Source: Dendrophyllia cribrosa (Eukaryota > Cnidaria > Anthozoa > Scleractinia > Dendrophylliidae). Taken from it: DNA of 64,000 nucleotides. Positions 52,248 to 63,412 of this stretch are shown one piece after another. Location of the stretch: positions 37,195,105 to 37,259,104 of the forward strand of contig JAJLRJ010000005.1 of the NCBI GenBank assembly GCA_024195265.1. The letters are read 5' to 3'. The notes under the pieces were generated by a model. The model was not told where the DNA came from, made no database searches, and saw nothing but the letters and a program-made list of their open reading frames with translations. The translations under genes were made by a program, and so were the position numbers. Position 1 is the first letter of the stretch. Each line of letters opens with the position of its first letter.

Positions 52248-52642
52248 TTCAGTATGCAGTACACTTATATGGATATCTAAAGGAATGGCGCCAAAATCCA
52301 CATTTGTCCCTTTCTTGCTGTCTGGGTTTAGTTCTCCCACTTATCGCATTGCCTGGGGAAATGAGTGGATTAGCTGGAACGAACGTCCTTGACACGCAAC
52401 TGGACACTGGGCACATGGAAATGACCACCATTACAGATGCTGTGAAAGACAGTGGTGTTGTTGATGTCACTCTTGAAGAAACAGAAGAACATGATAATAT
52501 CCAAGCTGAAGAGCAGGACGACAATTGTAACGGTGACCAGTACAACAATGGAAAATGTGATCAAGGGGCACAAACAGAGCTGTCGTCAATTTTCTTCATC
52601 GATAATGTTTGCCATGAGCCAATGGAAGATACACATATCTAA
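52248..52642 (+). CDS. candidate alternative C-terminal exon of the receptor
   Basis: TTGTTCTCAG acceptor with a good pyrimidine tract. If the donor at 50851 (TTCT|GTAAGA) is used, the codon T+TT is completed and about 131 residues follow. They begin QYAVHLYGYLKEWRQNPH, then a hydrophobic stretch (LSLSCCLGLVLPLIALPG), then an acidic, probably cytoplasmic tail rich in E, D and Q. The TAA is at 52640-52642. A donor GTGAGT at 52649 and an acceptor at 53559 suggest a downstream untranslated exon. Phase compatibility is seen in the sequence; use of this splice is inferred. Confidence 0.55.
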
Positions 52643-52851
52643 TCATTGGTGAGTGAATTAAAATGTATCGAATCAGCGGGTAAAGCAAATTGATAACATT
52701 TAAAAAGAAAAATTGAGATACATAAAATTCTGTAGTGAATTAAAATACTTTCTTGAACAAAAAGAAAATAAGAGATGACATACCCTAAAATCGAGAAAGA
52801 AAACGGATCCACATCTTGCAATATCTACTGAATTCGCATTTTTAAATATTA

Positions 52852-53415
52852 CAGTCGGACCTCTATTAAGCGGCCACCTATTAAGCGGCCACCCTTCATT
52901 AAGCGGCCACTTTCCAAAGTCCCGAATTATTTGTCAGTAAAGTGCTGTATTCGATACCCTAATTCAACGGCCACCTCTATTAAGCGGCCGCGGCCACCTT
53001 TTTGCTGTTGCAAGTTTGGTATTTATTGTTTTTTTTTTTACCTCTATTAAGCGGCCAGCAAATTATCTTTTCAAGCGAAATGGTGACAGATAATATGAAG
53101 GTGATAACTGATAACAACAAGAACTGCAATTTAATCTCCACTATAATGACAAGTCATAAGCCGCAATACAAAAATACTGTACTTTGCACGGACTTGAAAT
53201 GCGCAAATACAGGGCACTTAATAGTTTCAATGATTTTTGCATTTATCTTCACATATGTTTACTTTTCAACAAGCGTTTTGCTATATAGAAACAATAAAAT
53301 GACGTTGACTGCCATTTCTATCCAATTTATATTGTACCTCTATTAAACGGCCAACCTCTATTAAGCGGCCAGTTTTCAAAGTCCCGAGGGTGGCCGCTTA
53401 ATAGAGTTCCGACTG
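52852..53415. mobile_element. Tigger/pogo-like MITE, TA target
   Basis: Ends CAGTCGGAC and, reversed, CAGTCGGAA are flanked by TA on both sides. The motif CCTCTATTAAGCGGCCA or a close variant occurs about seven times inside on + and once reversed at the right end. No transposase. It lies just downstream of the candidate alternative exon. Confidence 0.85.
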
Positions 53416-53559
53416 TATATTAAAAATTGGGATTTAAGCTTGAAAAATCTTACGTAGGTATGTGACATCCCATTAAAATGGCCTTGCGAATAATGTTCTA
53501 GTAAAATAGGCTTTTTACATTTTATCCTCTTACTTTTCTCACTATTCCTTTTTTCCCAG

Positions 53560-53610
53560 GTGTCTGTCAACGACGTCGGAGCAACAATGGATCAGCTAAG
53601 GAGAGAGTAG
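53560..53610 (+). other. possible 3' untranslated or last exon
   Basis: A strong acceptor (CTATTCCTTTTTTCCCAG) ends at 53559. In one frame the sequence reads VSVNDVGATMDQLRRE then TAG. It could be the 3' exon paired with the GTGAGT donor at 52649. Because a stop already occurs at 52640-52642, it would be non-coding unless splicing differs. Confidence 0.3.
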
Positions 53611-53619
53611 TACCGAAGA

Positions 53620-54590
53620 AATTCCTGCTCATTAATAGATTTGTAGATGTTTTTGTGGTGTATGTTTCAGTTAAGCAATAAGTTAAAAGCAGGAAAACAT
53701 TTTCTCTTGGTATCCATCTTAACTTAGGCATTTTTCTTATGCCTGCAACAGAAGGCGAGATTGAGATAAAAGCTGTTATAGGTTTGGTAGCCATTTATTA
53801 GATTTTAGTTGGAGTAGGAGAGGCATGAGTAGGAAAACAATTATCCAATTATATTCAGCTTAACCGTATTTATCATCGCGCTTGAAGCTATTTACAGTGG
53901 AAGTCCAACAAACAACTTTTCTGTGGAAACAACAACAAAAAACACTGTTCGAGTTAACAAAAGTTAGAGTTATAAGGGGGTTAATCTACAATGATGTAAT
54001 GCCTTCAGAGTTAAGTAGGGGAACGTACTCTGGATTGGAGTTGCGAAAGTGTGAATTAGCGAACTTCTTTGAAAAATGGTTTGGATTTTGTTAAACTTTC
54101 AGTACAAAAAAAAAACAGAAACAGAGGAGCAAACAATCAAATTAAATTAAACTATTTATCCCTTTTGCCTGCTGTAAGAAAATTGTAGCTGTTTTAATAG
54201 CTTTGGTAGAATTTAAAAGCAGGAAAAGCTTTTTATTATTATGTGCACTTGCATTTGATTCGCAAAATGACTATTTGGGAAAGTTCCAATCAACAGCTTG
54301 TACGAGTTAACGAGCTTGCATTGTATATCTGGTGCCTGCAAAAGCAGAGATACGTTAAATTTGTGTAGGATTTTTTAGTCTTTTAGTAGAAAAGACAAAA
54401 GCAGGAAAATATACAATCAATGTAACCCGTCATTTTAATTCATAGTTATGTCGCGATCAAAGTATTTATTCCTTTTGCCTGCTGTAAGAAAATTGTAGAC
54501 GTGTTAATAGGTTTGGCAGGATGCAAAAGCAGGAATAAACTTGTTGAATAGTACCATGTGACTGTTGAAACTTTTGATTAAGTTGCGCAA
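53620..54590. repeat. AAAGCAGGAA repeat cluster
   Basis: CCTTTTGCCTGCTGTAAGAA followed 50 bases later by AAAAGCAGGAA occurs at 54158 and 54472. Related pieces lie at 53660 (AAAAGCAGGAAAAC), 53738 and 54400. Four to five degenerate units of an A/T-rich minisatellite. No gene seen. Confidence 0.55.
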
Positions 54591-54621
54591 TTATTTATAT
54601 TTATATTTATATTTATATTTC
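54591..54621. repeat. (TTATAT)n microsatellite
   Basis: Five TTTATA hexamers. Confidence 0.9.
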
Positions 54622-54955
54622 TTACTACAAGAGGGAGGGTTTAAGTAAGTCACCTTTTCCCAGTTAACTCTCATTAGCTACAAATTTAAGGAATTAGTTC
54701 TTCTCTAAACATCAGGTTCGCTTTGGTAACTAACCTATGAACGATTCGAATCCTCAACTTATCCATAGGAATGAATTGCATATTTCTTCCATAACTGGAT
54801 TTATATACATCGTGTTAATGTCGATGTCGCACTGAATAGGTCGGACATAAACCGTTATTCCTTGTTCTATGAACTGAAAAAGTATACTCTACAGTGTTCT
54901 CACGAGGGCCAGTGGAAACAACGTGTGATTTCCACTTACCTGGCTCTGCGTACAT

Positions 54956-55214
54956 CAGGGCCCGGTTGTTCGAAAGCCGAAACGCTAACCCAGGGTGAAA
55001 ACTTAATCGAGGATTTAATTTCTTTTTTTTCAAATTAAGGTTTTCAAAAGCTAATTTTAAGCTACACATGAAGACAAATCAAAGCCAAAACTAAAGGGAA
55101 AGGTACTTTGAAAAAATCTCCATTGATTAATTATTTAACTGGAATCAAAATTTAAGCTAACCCTGTGTTGTCTTGATCTTGCTTTGTGATCTTGCTTTGA
55201 ACAACCCGGCCCAG
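54956..55214. mobile_element. MITE with GGCCCGGTTGTTC ends
   Basis: Left GGGCCCGGTTGTTCGAAAGC and right GAACAACCCGGCCC are inverted. Inside, GCTAACCCAGGGT and GCTAACCCTGTG recur. Typical of a common anthozoan MITE family (family recall). Confidence 0.65.
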
Positions 55215-55499
55215 TTCAATATAGATTTCGCGCTTAATGAGAATCATTTTTTTTTTCATGCTTTGGTCAATAAAACCGACGGAATAATTTGCAGACAAAT
55301 CTATGGAAAACAATAACAACAAAAATAATTGCAAAACTACATTCCTTAAATTTGTTGAGTAAAGTCCTTTTCCTAGTTTTGTAAGTTTTTAATTCACAAA
55401 TATAAGAAAATTTAATCTTACTGAAACTATTTGACACTGAATTCCCTTACAAAGTCTACAATCACGTTTGCCTTAATTACCAATAGGGTCTTTAAGATA

Positions 55500-55875
55500 C
55501 AGGAACGTGGACGCCTTGAAGAACGCCATAGTCGAAGAGGGCCTGGGTCGAGTGTACGGTGTTCGCGGCGGGAAAACTAAGTTAAGAATGTGTTGTGTCT
55601 GCGAGCGAGAACGCAAAGCTTCCTCCAATCATGGCTTCATTCAAAGAAACTCGAGAAGCGTTGCATATAAGTCATCACGAAACGGTTTTATCACCGGTGT
55701 GGAGTTCATACTGCTTTACGAAGAAAACACATCCAACAATTTGGATTTTCCTTACGATGAATATCCGAGATTTCATTTGCAGGACAAGAATGAAGCCGAG
55801 TGCAAATTAAAGCCAACTTTAGGGTGGAAAAGTCATATTTCCCGACTAGTAGATGAACGGTTTGCGAGGGAGTAG
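55500..55875 (+). pseudogene. PIF/Harbinger transposase N-terminal fragment
   Basis: Frame 55595-55810 gives MASFKETREALHISHHE. After a shift, frame 55507-55875 continues FILLYEENTSNNLDFPYDEY, PRFHLQDKNEAEC. The pattern (REALL.S...G.I.dEEF.LLYe.n.s.NLdfPY..Y..F.L.d....EC) is recalled from the N-terminus of cnidarian Harbinger-type nucleases. The DDE domain is absent. Confidence 0.5.
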
Positions 55876-57089
55876 AAGGCCTCTTATGTCAAAAATATTA
55901 GCCTAAAGAAAAATTAAGCTTATAAGCTTTATTCATTTCGCTTCGCTCGTGTGCAATTATATTCTGTATGTTGTCATTTGTGCTGGTTTTATTTGTACAC
56001 GAAATACAAACAAATTCATAATACACTCTTAAATGAAGCAGAAATACAAAAAAACAAAACAAAAAAACAAAACAAAGAAAATGATTGCTGAAGAATTTTT
56101 CGAGTGACAAATAAGCTTAAGACTTATACACGCACTTGGGCTTTGAGTACGGCATCGATATCCTCTGAGCTTCGCTGGATATGTTTGTTTACCGTAGAGT
56201 AAAAGCGCCCAAGTTCAGTTTTTGCACTAACACTGCTAAAAGAAATGTTCAAGGTTTCGAAAAACTCAAATAGTGTTAAATGAAAGGCCGAAAGAACCCA
56301 TTAAGACCATAAAAATACGTTTTACCAGAAACGCGAAACTTCTTTGTGTCACGTCCGTCGCAAGCAAGAACGCGACAAATTGGGCTTTTGGTCATGCGCA
56401 GTGAACTTCAAAAGTTAATTATTACTTCCGGTCGTCTCTGGCGGCGTCCGCGTTCCTGTATCTTAAAGTCCATAATGATCCCCCAACAAGCGCGACGTTT
56501 TCTGTACCTCCAACACCAAAGAGCTTCGGAAAGACTCCAAGCGAACATAAGGCAAGACTAAAAATGTGACATTTACTGCAGGGTCCAAACCACAGAGGAA
56601 CGCTTTCTTTTGTCTTGCACAGGTTCAACTTTTTCCTAACTTTTATCTGCTGGGCAGACAAACTTACTTTTGTCGGTTTCCTCTTCATTGTACATTTCGT
56701 CTTATTAGAGAATTATGTATTCTTAAAATACCTCTTCTTGCATTGCCGTAAATATTGACGAAGAGTCGTTCCATTTCTATTTTGTAGGAAGAGCGCTAGT
56801 TGACTGTTTTTAGGTGAAAAAAATTTGATTACTTGTTGAATTTTCTCCTTATTAAACTCAAGCAAGCTCCAGCATTGCCTCGACGGCTTTAGCGAGCAAA
56901 TCTTTACCACAGACACGTTCCTTTTCGCCATGTTAATCCTTTTACATAACACTTAAACATGGGCACGCATTGCGTGCATGAGCTATTTTGGAAATTACCT
57001 AAATAATGCGAAATAGTGAAATCAACAAAACAGCGGAAGTAAACTGGCACGAAAAACCGCATGTAAATGTACTTTTTCAAATTCTCTTG
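55876..57089. other. unassigned flank
   Basis: No recognised gene. GC-richer 56340-56470 has CCGTCGC, GCGCAGTGAA and ACTTCCGG words and could be an old promoter or repeat. Confidence 0.35.
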
Positions 57090-57106
57090 CCCCCCCCCCC
57101 CCCCCC
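57090..57106. repeat. poly-C run, 17 bases
   Basis: C17, interrupted by one T, then CCC. Confidence 0.95.
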
Positions 57107-57602
57107 TCCCATACCAAAAATATACTGAGTCCACGAACTGGGACCAAAATTCTATTCGGTGGAAAAATGTAAAGTCTGCTTTTGTATTCTAGCCTAGAGT
57201 GTTTGGTATGGAGATAGGTAGGAACAAAATCACAAGTTTGGCCAGCTTTTTTTTACGGAATTCCTAGAGTTAATAGAGAGATTAAAGATTAAGCTTCGCG
57301 TATATTTCTCCCGCGAACGGCAGGGATACAACTTTTGCCGTCTGCTGTTGCTGCCGCCTGGGGTTGTTGTACCGTTGTACCACGGTGGGGGCATAAGTTT
57401 GGGTGCACGTCCGAGGGTAATTAAATTGTTTTCAACTCCACACCACACTGAGCTAATTGAATTAGTGACACGAACATTCGTTTGACAACATTTTGAACTT
57501 CCTGTTTCTGCAATTGTCAACCAGTAAAGTCTTTCACAGAAACTAAACGCACGCAAAATGAATAATGGTTCTTTCCTAGTAAATTGCAACTAAGTAAGGG
57601 AT

Positions 57603-57695
57603 AATGCCCGAGCTCCGAGGCCTCACTAAAAATAATGACCGAGCGCGTACCGCGAGGTCATTATTTTTATGAAAGCTGAGGAGCGAGGGTATAAT
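57603..57695. repeat. small foldback
   Basis: GCTCCGAGGCCTCACTAAAAATAATGACC pairs imperfectly with GGTCATTATTTTT..GCTGAGGAGC around GAGCGCGTACCGCGA. Confidence 0.7.
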
Positions 57696-57713
57696 CCGTT
57701 TTAATGCACCTTT

Positions 57714-57917
57714 TCATTGTTTTAGAACTACCCAGGGGAGGTTGTATTTTTGCAGGAATTCCTGATAAGAAAGAAAATTTCCCTCATCATTTAAAACATC
57801 TCGGATAGAAAATATGCCTTTTTGATGCCATTCGTTATAATAAAATGACTTCCCATTTATTAACATTTCTCTATTATTAAATAGAACCAAGTCTTGCTCA
57901 TGGTAATATCCAAACAA
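57714..57917 (-). pseudogene. LINE ORF2 C-terminal fragment
   Basis: NNREMLINGKSFYYNEWHQK, GIFSIRDVLNDEGNFLSYQE. Matches in pattern the QWHEAGITKINHIFQDGSFL section of the first LINE. Confidence 0.65.
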
Positions 57918-58545
57918 TTCATCATGTGTAGTAGGATTTCTTTATAAAAAAGTGGTAGATCAATCTGTTTGATAAAATGGTTATCATAATTACATCGAAG
58001 TAAGAAGTTAAGTCCGCCGTACCTTTTAAAATGATAACTTGGAATATACAGCCAAGATTCGTTTGAACAGTTTTCATTTTTTAAAAGTCTGGGTATTCAT
58101 GCTAGACTTAGCGACTTGAATGTGGTTAGAATATTTGGTACGCGCAAACCGCCATCATTATAATCCTGGTACAATACTTGCCTTTTTATTTTGTCTGTTT
58201 TTTTTATTCCATATGAAATTAAATAAATAGCTTGTGATCAACTTAATACTCGTTTCCTGAGGCATGTTCGACATTGAAACTGAAAAAATCAGCTGCGGAA
58301 TTCCTAGGCTCTCAAAAATTAGACATCAGCCAAGTAAAGTTAATCTTCGAGATCTCCAAACGTTGAGCCTGTTGTCCATTTTCTCGATTTTTTCAGTAAT
58401 ATTTTTCCTATAGTTTCCTTTTTCATCGTAAGAAATAAAAATACCGAGAGTTCTGACTGGGTCTTTTGTCCATTTTAGACCCAGCGGTTTCGAATCATTA
58501 AGACGCCAAGGTCCTTAAAACCAAAGTGCTTTTGTTTTAGACTGA

Positions 58546-58764
58546 TTATAACTTTAATCCCGACACATGTCCAAAGACATTAAGTAAGGCAATGGCATTT
58601 TCAACTGAATCAAGACCTTTACATAGCGAGGAAGTGTCGTCAGCGAATTGGCTAATTTTAAATTCATGATTGTAAATTTTTAACCCCTGTATATTTTTAT
58701 CTTGACGTATCTTACTCGCTAGAATTTCTGCACCTAAATAAAGAGGAGAGGGGATAGTGGACAA
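58546..58764 (-). pseudogene. LINE reverse transcriptase catalytic FADD region
   Basis: SPLYLGAEILASKIRQDKN, GLKIYNHEFKISQFADDTSS (FADD catalytic motif C), then a FGHVSGLKL primer-grip-like stretch. Separated from motif A by a frameshifted gap of about 110 bases. Confidence 0.82.
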
Positions 58765-58875
58765 CCTTGTCTAACTCCTCTTGACAAGGGAAAGGATTCC
58801 GTGCAAAAACCATTGTTTAAGACTGAACTTTCACATTTAGCACAAAATGTTGAAACCCAAAGTTTAATACTTCCA

Positions 58876-59538
58876 CTAAAGTTTAATACAGAAAGAGTGT
58901 TGGATAAAGGGCCATTCTAAAGTATCAAAAGCTTTCCTGAAATCGAGCAGCAGAAGGATTCCCGGAATGTCTTGCCGTTTTGTTTGCTCAAGAACATCCG
59001 TTAACAATCGTATATTCTGTCCAATATATCTTCCCTTGACAAATCCGGTTTGGTCTGGCCGATTAATTAACTTAGGTAGTACACTTTCTAATCTTTTAGC
59101 GATAGCTTTGGTCGCGATCTTATAGTCTACATTTAACAGAGTAATAGGGCGCCAATTAGACAGAAGCAATAAATTAGAATCTTCTTTTGGAACAAGTGTT
59201 ATGACACCTCTTCTTTGAGAAACTGACAGCTCGCCAACGTTGTAGGAAGCAATAAGACTGTTCAGTAGATCCTGACCAAGAATTAAAGAATTAAAAAAAC
59301 AGTTAAAGAATTCGATGGTATAGCCATCTTCTCCTGGAGATTTCCCTAATTTGAAAGTCTTCAATATATTCTGGCATTCTTTAAGAGTAAGCTTTCCTTC
59401 AATTTCATCGCTTTCATTGTCAGATAATTTTGGCAGTTCTAGATTGGCAATAAAGTTATTAAAGTCACTGCTTTCACTTTTGTCGCCATTCAGTTCCGAT
59501 TTATATAAGTCAGCATAAACGGAGTGAATTTCGCGCAT
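58876..59538 (-). pseudogene. LINE reverse transcriptase (fingers and palm start)
   Basis: 220 codons: ELPKLSDNESDEIEGKLTLK, GKSPGEDGYTIEFFNCFF (KSPGxDG motif 0), QRRGVITLVPKEDSNLLLLS, NWRPITLLNVDYKIATKAIA (NWRPI.LLN.DYK), PDQTGFVKGRYIGQNIRLL and LLLDFRKAFDTLEWPFI (catalytic DFxKAFD motif A). Breaks shortly after motif A. Confidence 0.88.
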
Positions 59539-59575
59539 GATTTCTTTTTCGTCGACAATGATATTACCATCGGGA

Positions 59576-60007
59576 TCAAAGTTCCGCTATGACCTTCGTG
59601 TTAAAATTTCTCTTTTCTATGTTGAAAAAGTATTTAGTCGGCTTCTCGCCTTCTTCAGTCCATCGCACTTTGGAACGAAATATTGCACCTTTTCCTCTAC
59701 TGTCATTAATATCCTGAAGATCGCGTTTCAATCGTTCATATTCTTTTAGTTCAGATTCAATGTTTTGAAGTTCATTACTGTTAGTAATCAACGCATCAAT
59801 TTTATCCAAGCGGTTCTGAATGATTCTTTTCACCTTCCTACTCTGCTTGGCTTTGTTTTTTGAATAAGGAAGTGTTAGGCTTCTAATTTCGAATTCCATT
59901 TTGATTAATTCCCATTTGAGTCTTTTATCCTCAATGTCGAGATATTTTCCTTTTGTTGTTGGATAATTGTCTTTGACTAAATTTACATAGTTCTCGTCCT
60001 CGAGCAA
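59576..60007 (-). pseudogene. LINE endonuclease-RT linker
   Basis: RLKWELIKMEFEIRSLTLPY, then GAIFRSKVRWTEEGEKPTKY, FFNIEKRN. Clearly related to 41433-41000 in the first LINE (TRWHEEGEKNTKYFLNLEKR). Confidence 0.8.
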
Positions 60008-60090
60008 GGAATTGTTAAATTTTTATAAGCCAGGACCATGACTCTGATTGCTAATTTTTAATTTTAGTTGGACTGCTTTGTGATCAGGAG

Positions 60091-60384
60091 CTATAGAGAT
60101 TCTTCAGTCAATAGCAAGAACAAATTTAGTAATGGAATTTGACACCAGAAAAAGTATATTCTAGATTGAACTTTTAGATATTTGGATTCATATGTATAAC
60201 TTTTTTTGAAGGGTTCTTTTTTTCTAAATACATAGTATAGATTCAATTTTTCCATCATCAGAAGCACTTTGTCACGATAGGTTGATGGTTTCCACTGCGC
60301 GCCACCTTTTTTGTCAATACGTTGCAGAGTTACATTCCAGTCACGGCCAATAATTACATTATCAATTTCGACTTTGCTTAACAA
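60091..60384 (-). pseudogene. LINE endonuclease fragment
   Basis: KVEIDNVIIGRDWNVTLQRI, where GRDWN replaces the usual GGDFN or GRDWN of some families. It continues with DKKGGAQWKPS and SYTYESKYLKVQSRI. The RLD motif is degraded to SRI. The upstream half is missing. Confidence 0.65.
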
Positions 60385-62056
60385 ACTAAGGTATCTTAGG
60401 AGCTTCACCCACGATTGAACACACAGCCGACGAAAAGTTCAAATGATAGAAACAGCTACAACCAATTAAGTTAAACCACGTTTTCTTACAGAAAAGTAGC
60501 CCCATGACCACGGTATTTGCTCCAAGAACCAGCAAAAAGTACCCCATACATTCCACCAACGACCCAAGCTAAACCAACGAGCTCTAAATACCACGAAAGA
60601 CCTTTGTAGTTTTCGAAGAGAAAACGCAACCCTGTGATTATTTCGGTGTTTGGTCCTGGATCACCAGATGTGTCGTCGTCCGCGGCGGCTGTTATTACTC
60701 TTCGATGTCTCCAAAGGGCGATGAATGTGGCCACTGGAAGGGCGATGATATAGACAGCGGAAATATACCCCACGATTACCAGCTGGTTATACCTTGAATT
60801 TTGGCATTGTATGCTGTAATCTGCTTTGAGGTATTTTGAACACGTCTCATCTTGGTCCTGGCAAATTTTCTGGCAAGTTATTAGTAAGACAGATGCCGTT
60901 TTAGAGCAAGTGCTGAGGTATGTTACGTACAGGACGAAAAACAAATTTCTGTACACCACTTCGTTTGCCTTGGAACTTTACTCAACTTTTCTTCCTCCTG
61001 CAGCGATCGATTCCTTGAGATGTCAAGTTTACGCACTCCATATATTTAGACCTTGTCACGGTTTTTCCAAATTTTTATATTGGCCTGATAGCAAAAATCC
61101 ATCGACACTGCTGGGTAAAGCATCTCAAAATTAATAAATTGGCCGAGTTAAAAGCGATATCTTTTAAAATAGTGGAGATATAGCTCCGCGAAGTCGGCAA
61201 ATTTCACAGACGTTTGTACTGCGCGGCCAAGTGACCTATTAGGTCAGACACTCGTCGACTTCAAACAGCAAAATTTGCAAAGCCAATGACAGCAGTATTC
61301 ACCGACATAATCGCAAACAGGTTTCCAAAGGCATCTACGTGTAATTCCGGAGAAAGGCAGTGGACTGGTGCCACCTGATGAATATTCAGCTGGAATACTG
61401 CGGAATACTTGCCGATAATTTGCAGAGAATCTGGCCGTGATATGTGCGAAAACGCTTCCAGTAGACCGTAAGTGACCTGATAAAAGCCAATTGCGATCTT
61501 GATTTTAGATAAAAACGGGTCTGTTACAGATCGTTCGTTTGCATCTTTTGTATTCTTAATCTTGCTTGTCCAGACCGAAACGGCTATGATAACCAATATT
61601 ATGACAGCAATAATACACAGTTGTCCAGCGATCCAGGTCTTGGATGGGCATCTGTTGCATGTGTGCAACTGTTTGTAATATCCAGAACTGCAAACACTAC
61701 AGAGTGGACCTTTTTTTGTATCCATACTTACAAGGAGAATATAAGCCCCCTCTGCAAGACTCTTCAAGCGGCCGGGAACCTGTAAGACATCGGTGTCAGA
61801 TGTCGGTATTGTACATCAGCGTTCCCTAATGCAGGTATTGATGTCAAAAGATTTTTGATAAAATACTCGTAACGATCTTTATGAGATTCGTTACTCCACC
61901 TACACCAATAACCAGGTTTCAAAGAAGCGTAATCATCCATGCATTTCATTCCTTCTTCGAATTTTCGACATTCCTTAAACGTATGCGTTCGATAATATTG
62001 TTTCAAGCATGGGCAGCCACGAAGACCAGCAAAGGCATCTGTCTCTGTACCTGTGA
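60385..62056 (-). pseudogene. inverted pseudogene copy of the receptor terminal exon
   Basis: On the - strand the sequence repeats the terminal exon at 49279-50940, including the TTTCACAG acceptor at about 62057. Reading frame A (61764-62006) covers the KECRKFEEGMKCMDDY region. A frameshift near 61740-61780 moves to frame B (61261-61767: GPLCSVCSSGYYK onward, with span 1 and following spans). About 220 unrelated bases are inserted at 61046-61272. The frame then resumes at 60486-60959. There about 23 residues (EMSRK...RSYI) are deleted, and the last membrane spans are missing apart from the extreme end. Truncated at 60385 by a LINE. It cannot encode a full protein. It is homologous to a host receptor gene. 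Confidence 0.88.
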
Positions 62057-62908
62057 AAGATTGAAGTTCGGAGAGATTTTTTGTTAGAAATACTCATCAG
62101 AGACGAGACTAAAATTTGTCAATGGGGATGAAAATGGATCCACATTTATACCAATTTTTTAACATATATTCACTTATTTATGGTATAAGAACCCTTTTCC
62201 CTGTGGATCGCATTGAACCGGTATGATGTCCTTGGTGGATTTTAGTCGAGCTACAGACCTATCCTTGCTCCTTACTATGAATTTACTTTGTCAAATATTT
62301 TCGCTTTCAACACAGATGTAAAAAAGGTACAAGTAAACAATAAGGCCTTGCGTAAATGGATCGAGGAAGGAGTAGAGTGGGGTGGTGGTGGAGTGGAGAA
62401 TCGGCAGTTGTCAGTTGTGATAGACCAGAAGTCCAGTTCCTTTTGCCACAGAAAGCGGGTTAGATTACAAAAATGAGCCAAAATAAACAGGCTGCTTACA
62501 TTAACCCAAACGCATCATTAAGTGTTGAACGTAAAATATACTTTGTGCAGAGCTAAAAGGAACACATGTATATTTTTTGTTATCGAAAGGGGATATTATC
62601 TCAAATCTTCAACTGGGTCGATTTGTTAACTTTTATGCATTATCTAAATAATTTTCAGCCTAATTTACCATATATTTTTGGATTGTGTGAAATTTGATTA
62701 TATTTTTGTCCAATTTGTTGGATCGGTTGGTCAAAACAACAACTCTATTGTATCACAATGTCTCTGGAAAAGAAATTAAGCTTGAAAACGATCAACTGTA
62801 CTGTATAGGCGAACGTATTATACAAACAATTCCGAAGTCGTCATGCATTGCTCTGATATTTTCAGAACAAATTCAAGTTCTACAATGGACATTAGTAAAC
62901 TTTTGATG
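60385..62908 (-). repeat. right arm of inverted segmental duplication
   Basis: Reverse copy of 48434-50943, carrying intron and exon sequence, so it arose by DNA duplication and not by retroposition. Its outer end at about 62910 meets a repeat related to 4040-5190. Its inner end meets a 5'-truncated LINE. Confidence 0.85.
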
Positions 62909-63412
62909 TTTTTTTTTTAGGGCAGTCTGGAAAACTTCAATTTTAATTAATTGAGAAATAGAACATGATCTTTATGTCAACAATCACTTTGATAATTCAT
63001 AGTATAAAGGCAAGGCTGGTACCACGTAGAACATTTAACGCGACAACTGTTTTACACATGAAAAGGTCAAGTGACATTTATTGAGATAGTTATAATAGTT
63101 AATTTATTTAAGGGTGGTGGGGAGAGCCAATCATAATTTTTAACCTAAAATTTAGGCAGGACAAAAGGCCTCAATTGTTGATACTAATAAATGGGAGAAG
63201 GCTACAATTTATCAGAAAATTATAAAACCTAAACAGCGCGACTATAATACTCGAAGAGTTCTTGTTGTTTATGTTTCTGTTCAGTAAAATTTACAACTTA
63301 TTCCTATCCCAATTATAGAGAATGTTGAGAAAAAAACAAAAACCCTTCATGCGTCCTACAACGAACAATAACACCTCCCGTAAAACCAAATAACACGCGA
63401 TATAAAGAGGAA
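62909..63412. other. flank with repeat copy, no gene
   Basis: Holds the 62930-63300 repeat copy. Nothing else seen. Confidence 0.4.
62930..63300 (+). repeat. second, internally deleted copy of the 4030-5190 repeat
   Basis: CTGGAAAACTTCAATTT, AGAACATGATCTTTA and GTCAACAATCACTTTGA match 4043-4105 in the same order. CGACTATAATACTCG..GAGTT matches 5118-5140. The protease-like middle is absent. Confidence 0.65.

Larger units (their letters stand above)
57700..60384 (-). mobile_element. Tx1/L1-type LINE, 5'-truncated
   Basis: In - order: partial endonuclease (60384-60091), linker (60007-59576), reverse transcriptase (59538-58876), palm with FADD (58764-58546), C-terminal piece (57917-57714). Stops and frameshifts separate them. 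Its 5' truncation point abuts the inverted receptor pseudogene. Confidence 0.82.

Noticed and set aside
53002..53346. 114-codon + frame with hydrophobic segments
   Set aside because: Entirely inside the Tigger-like MITE; no domain, and repeats drive the frame.
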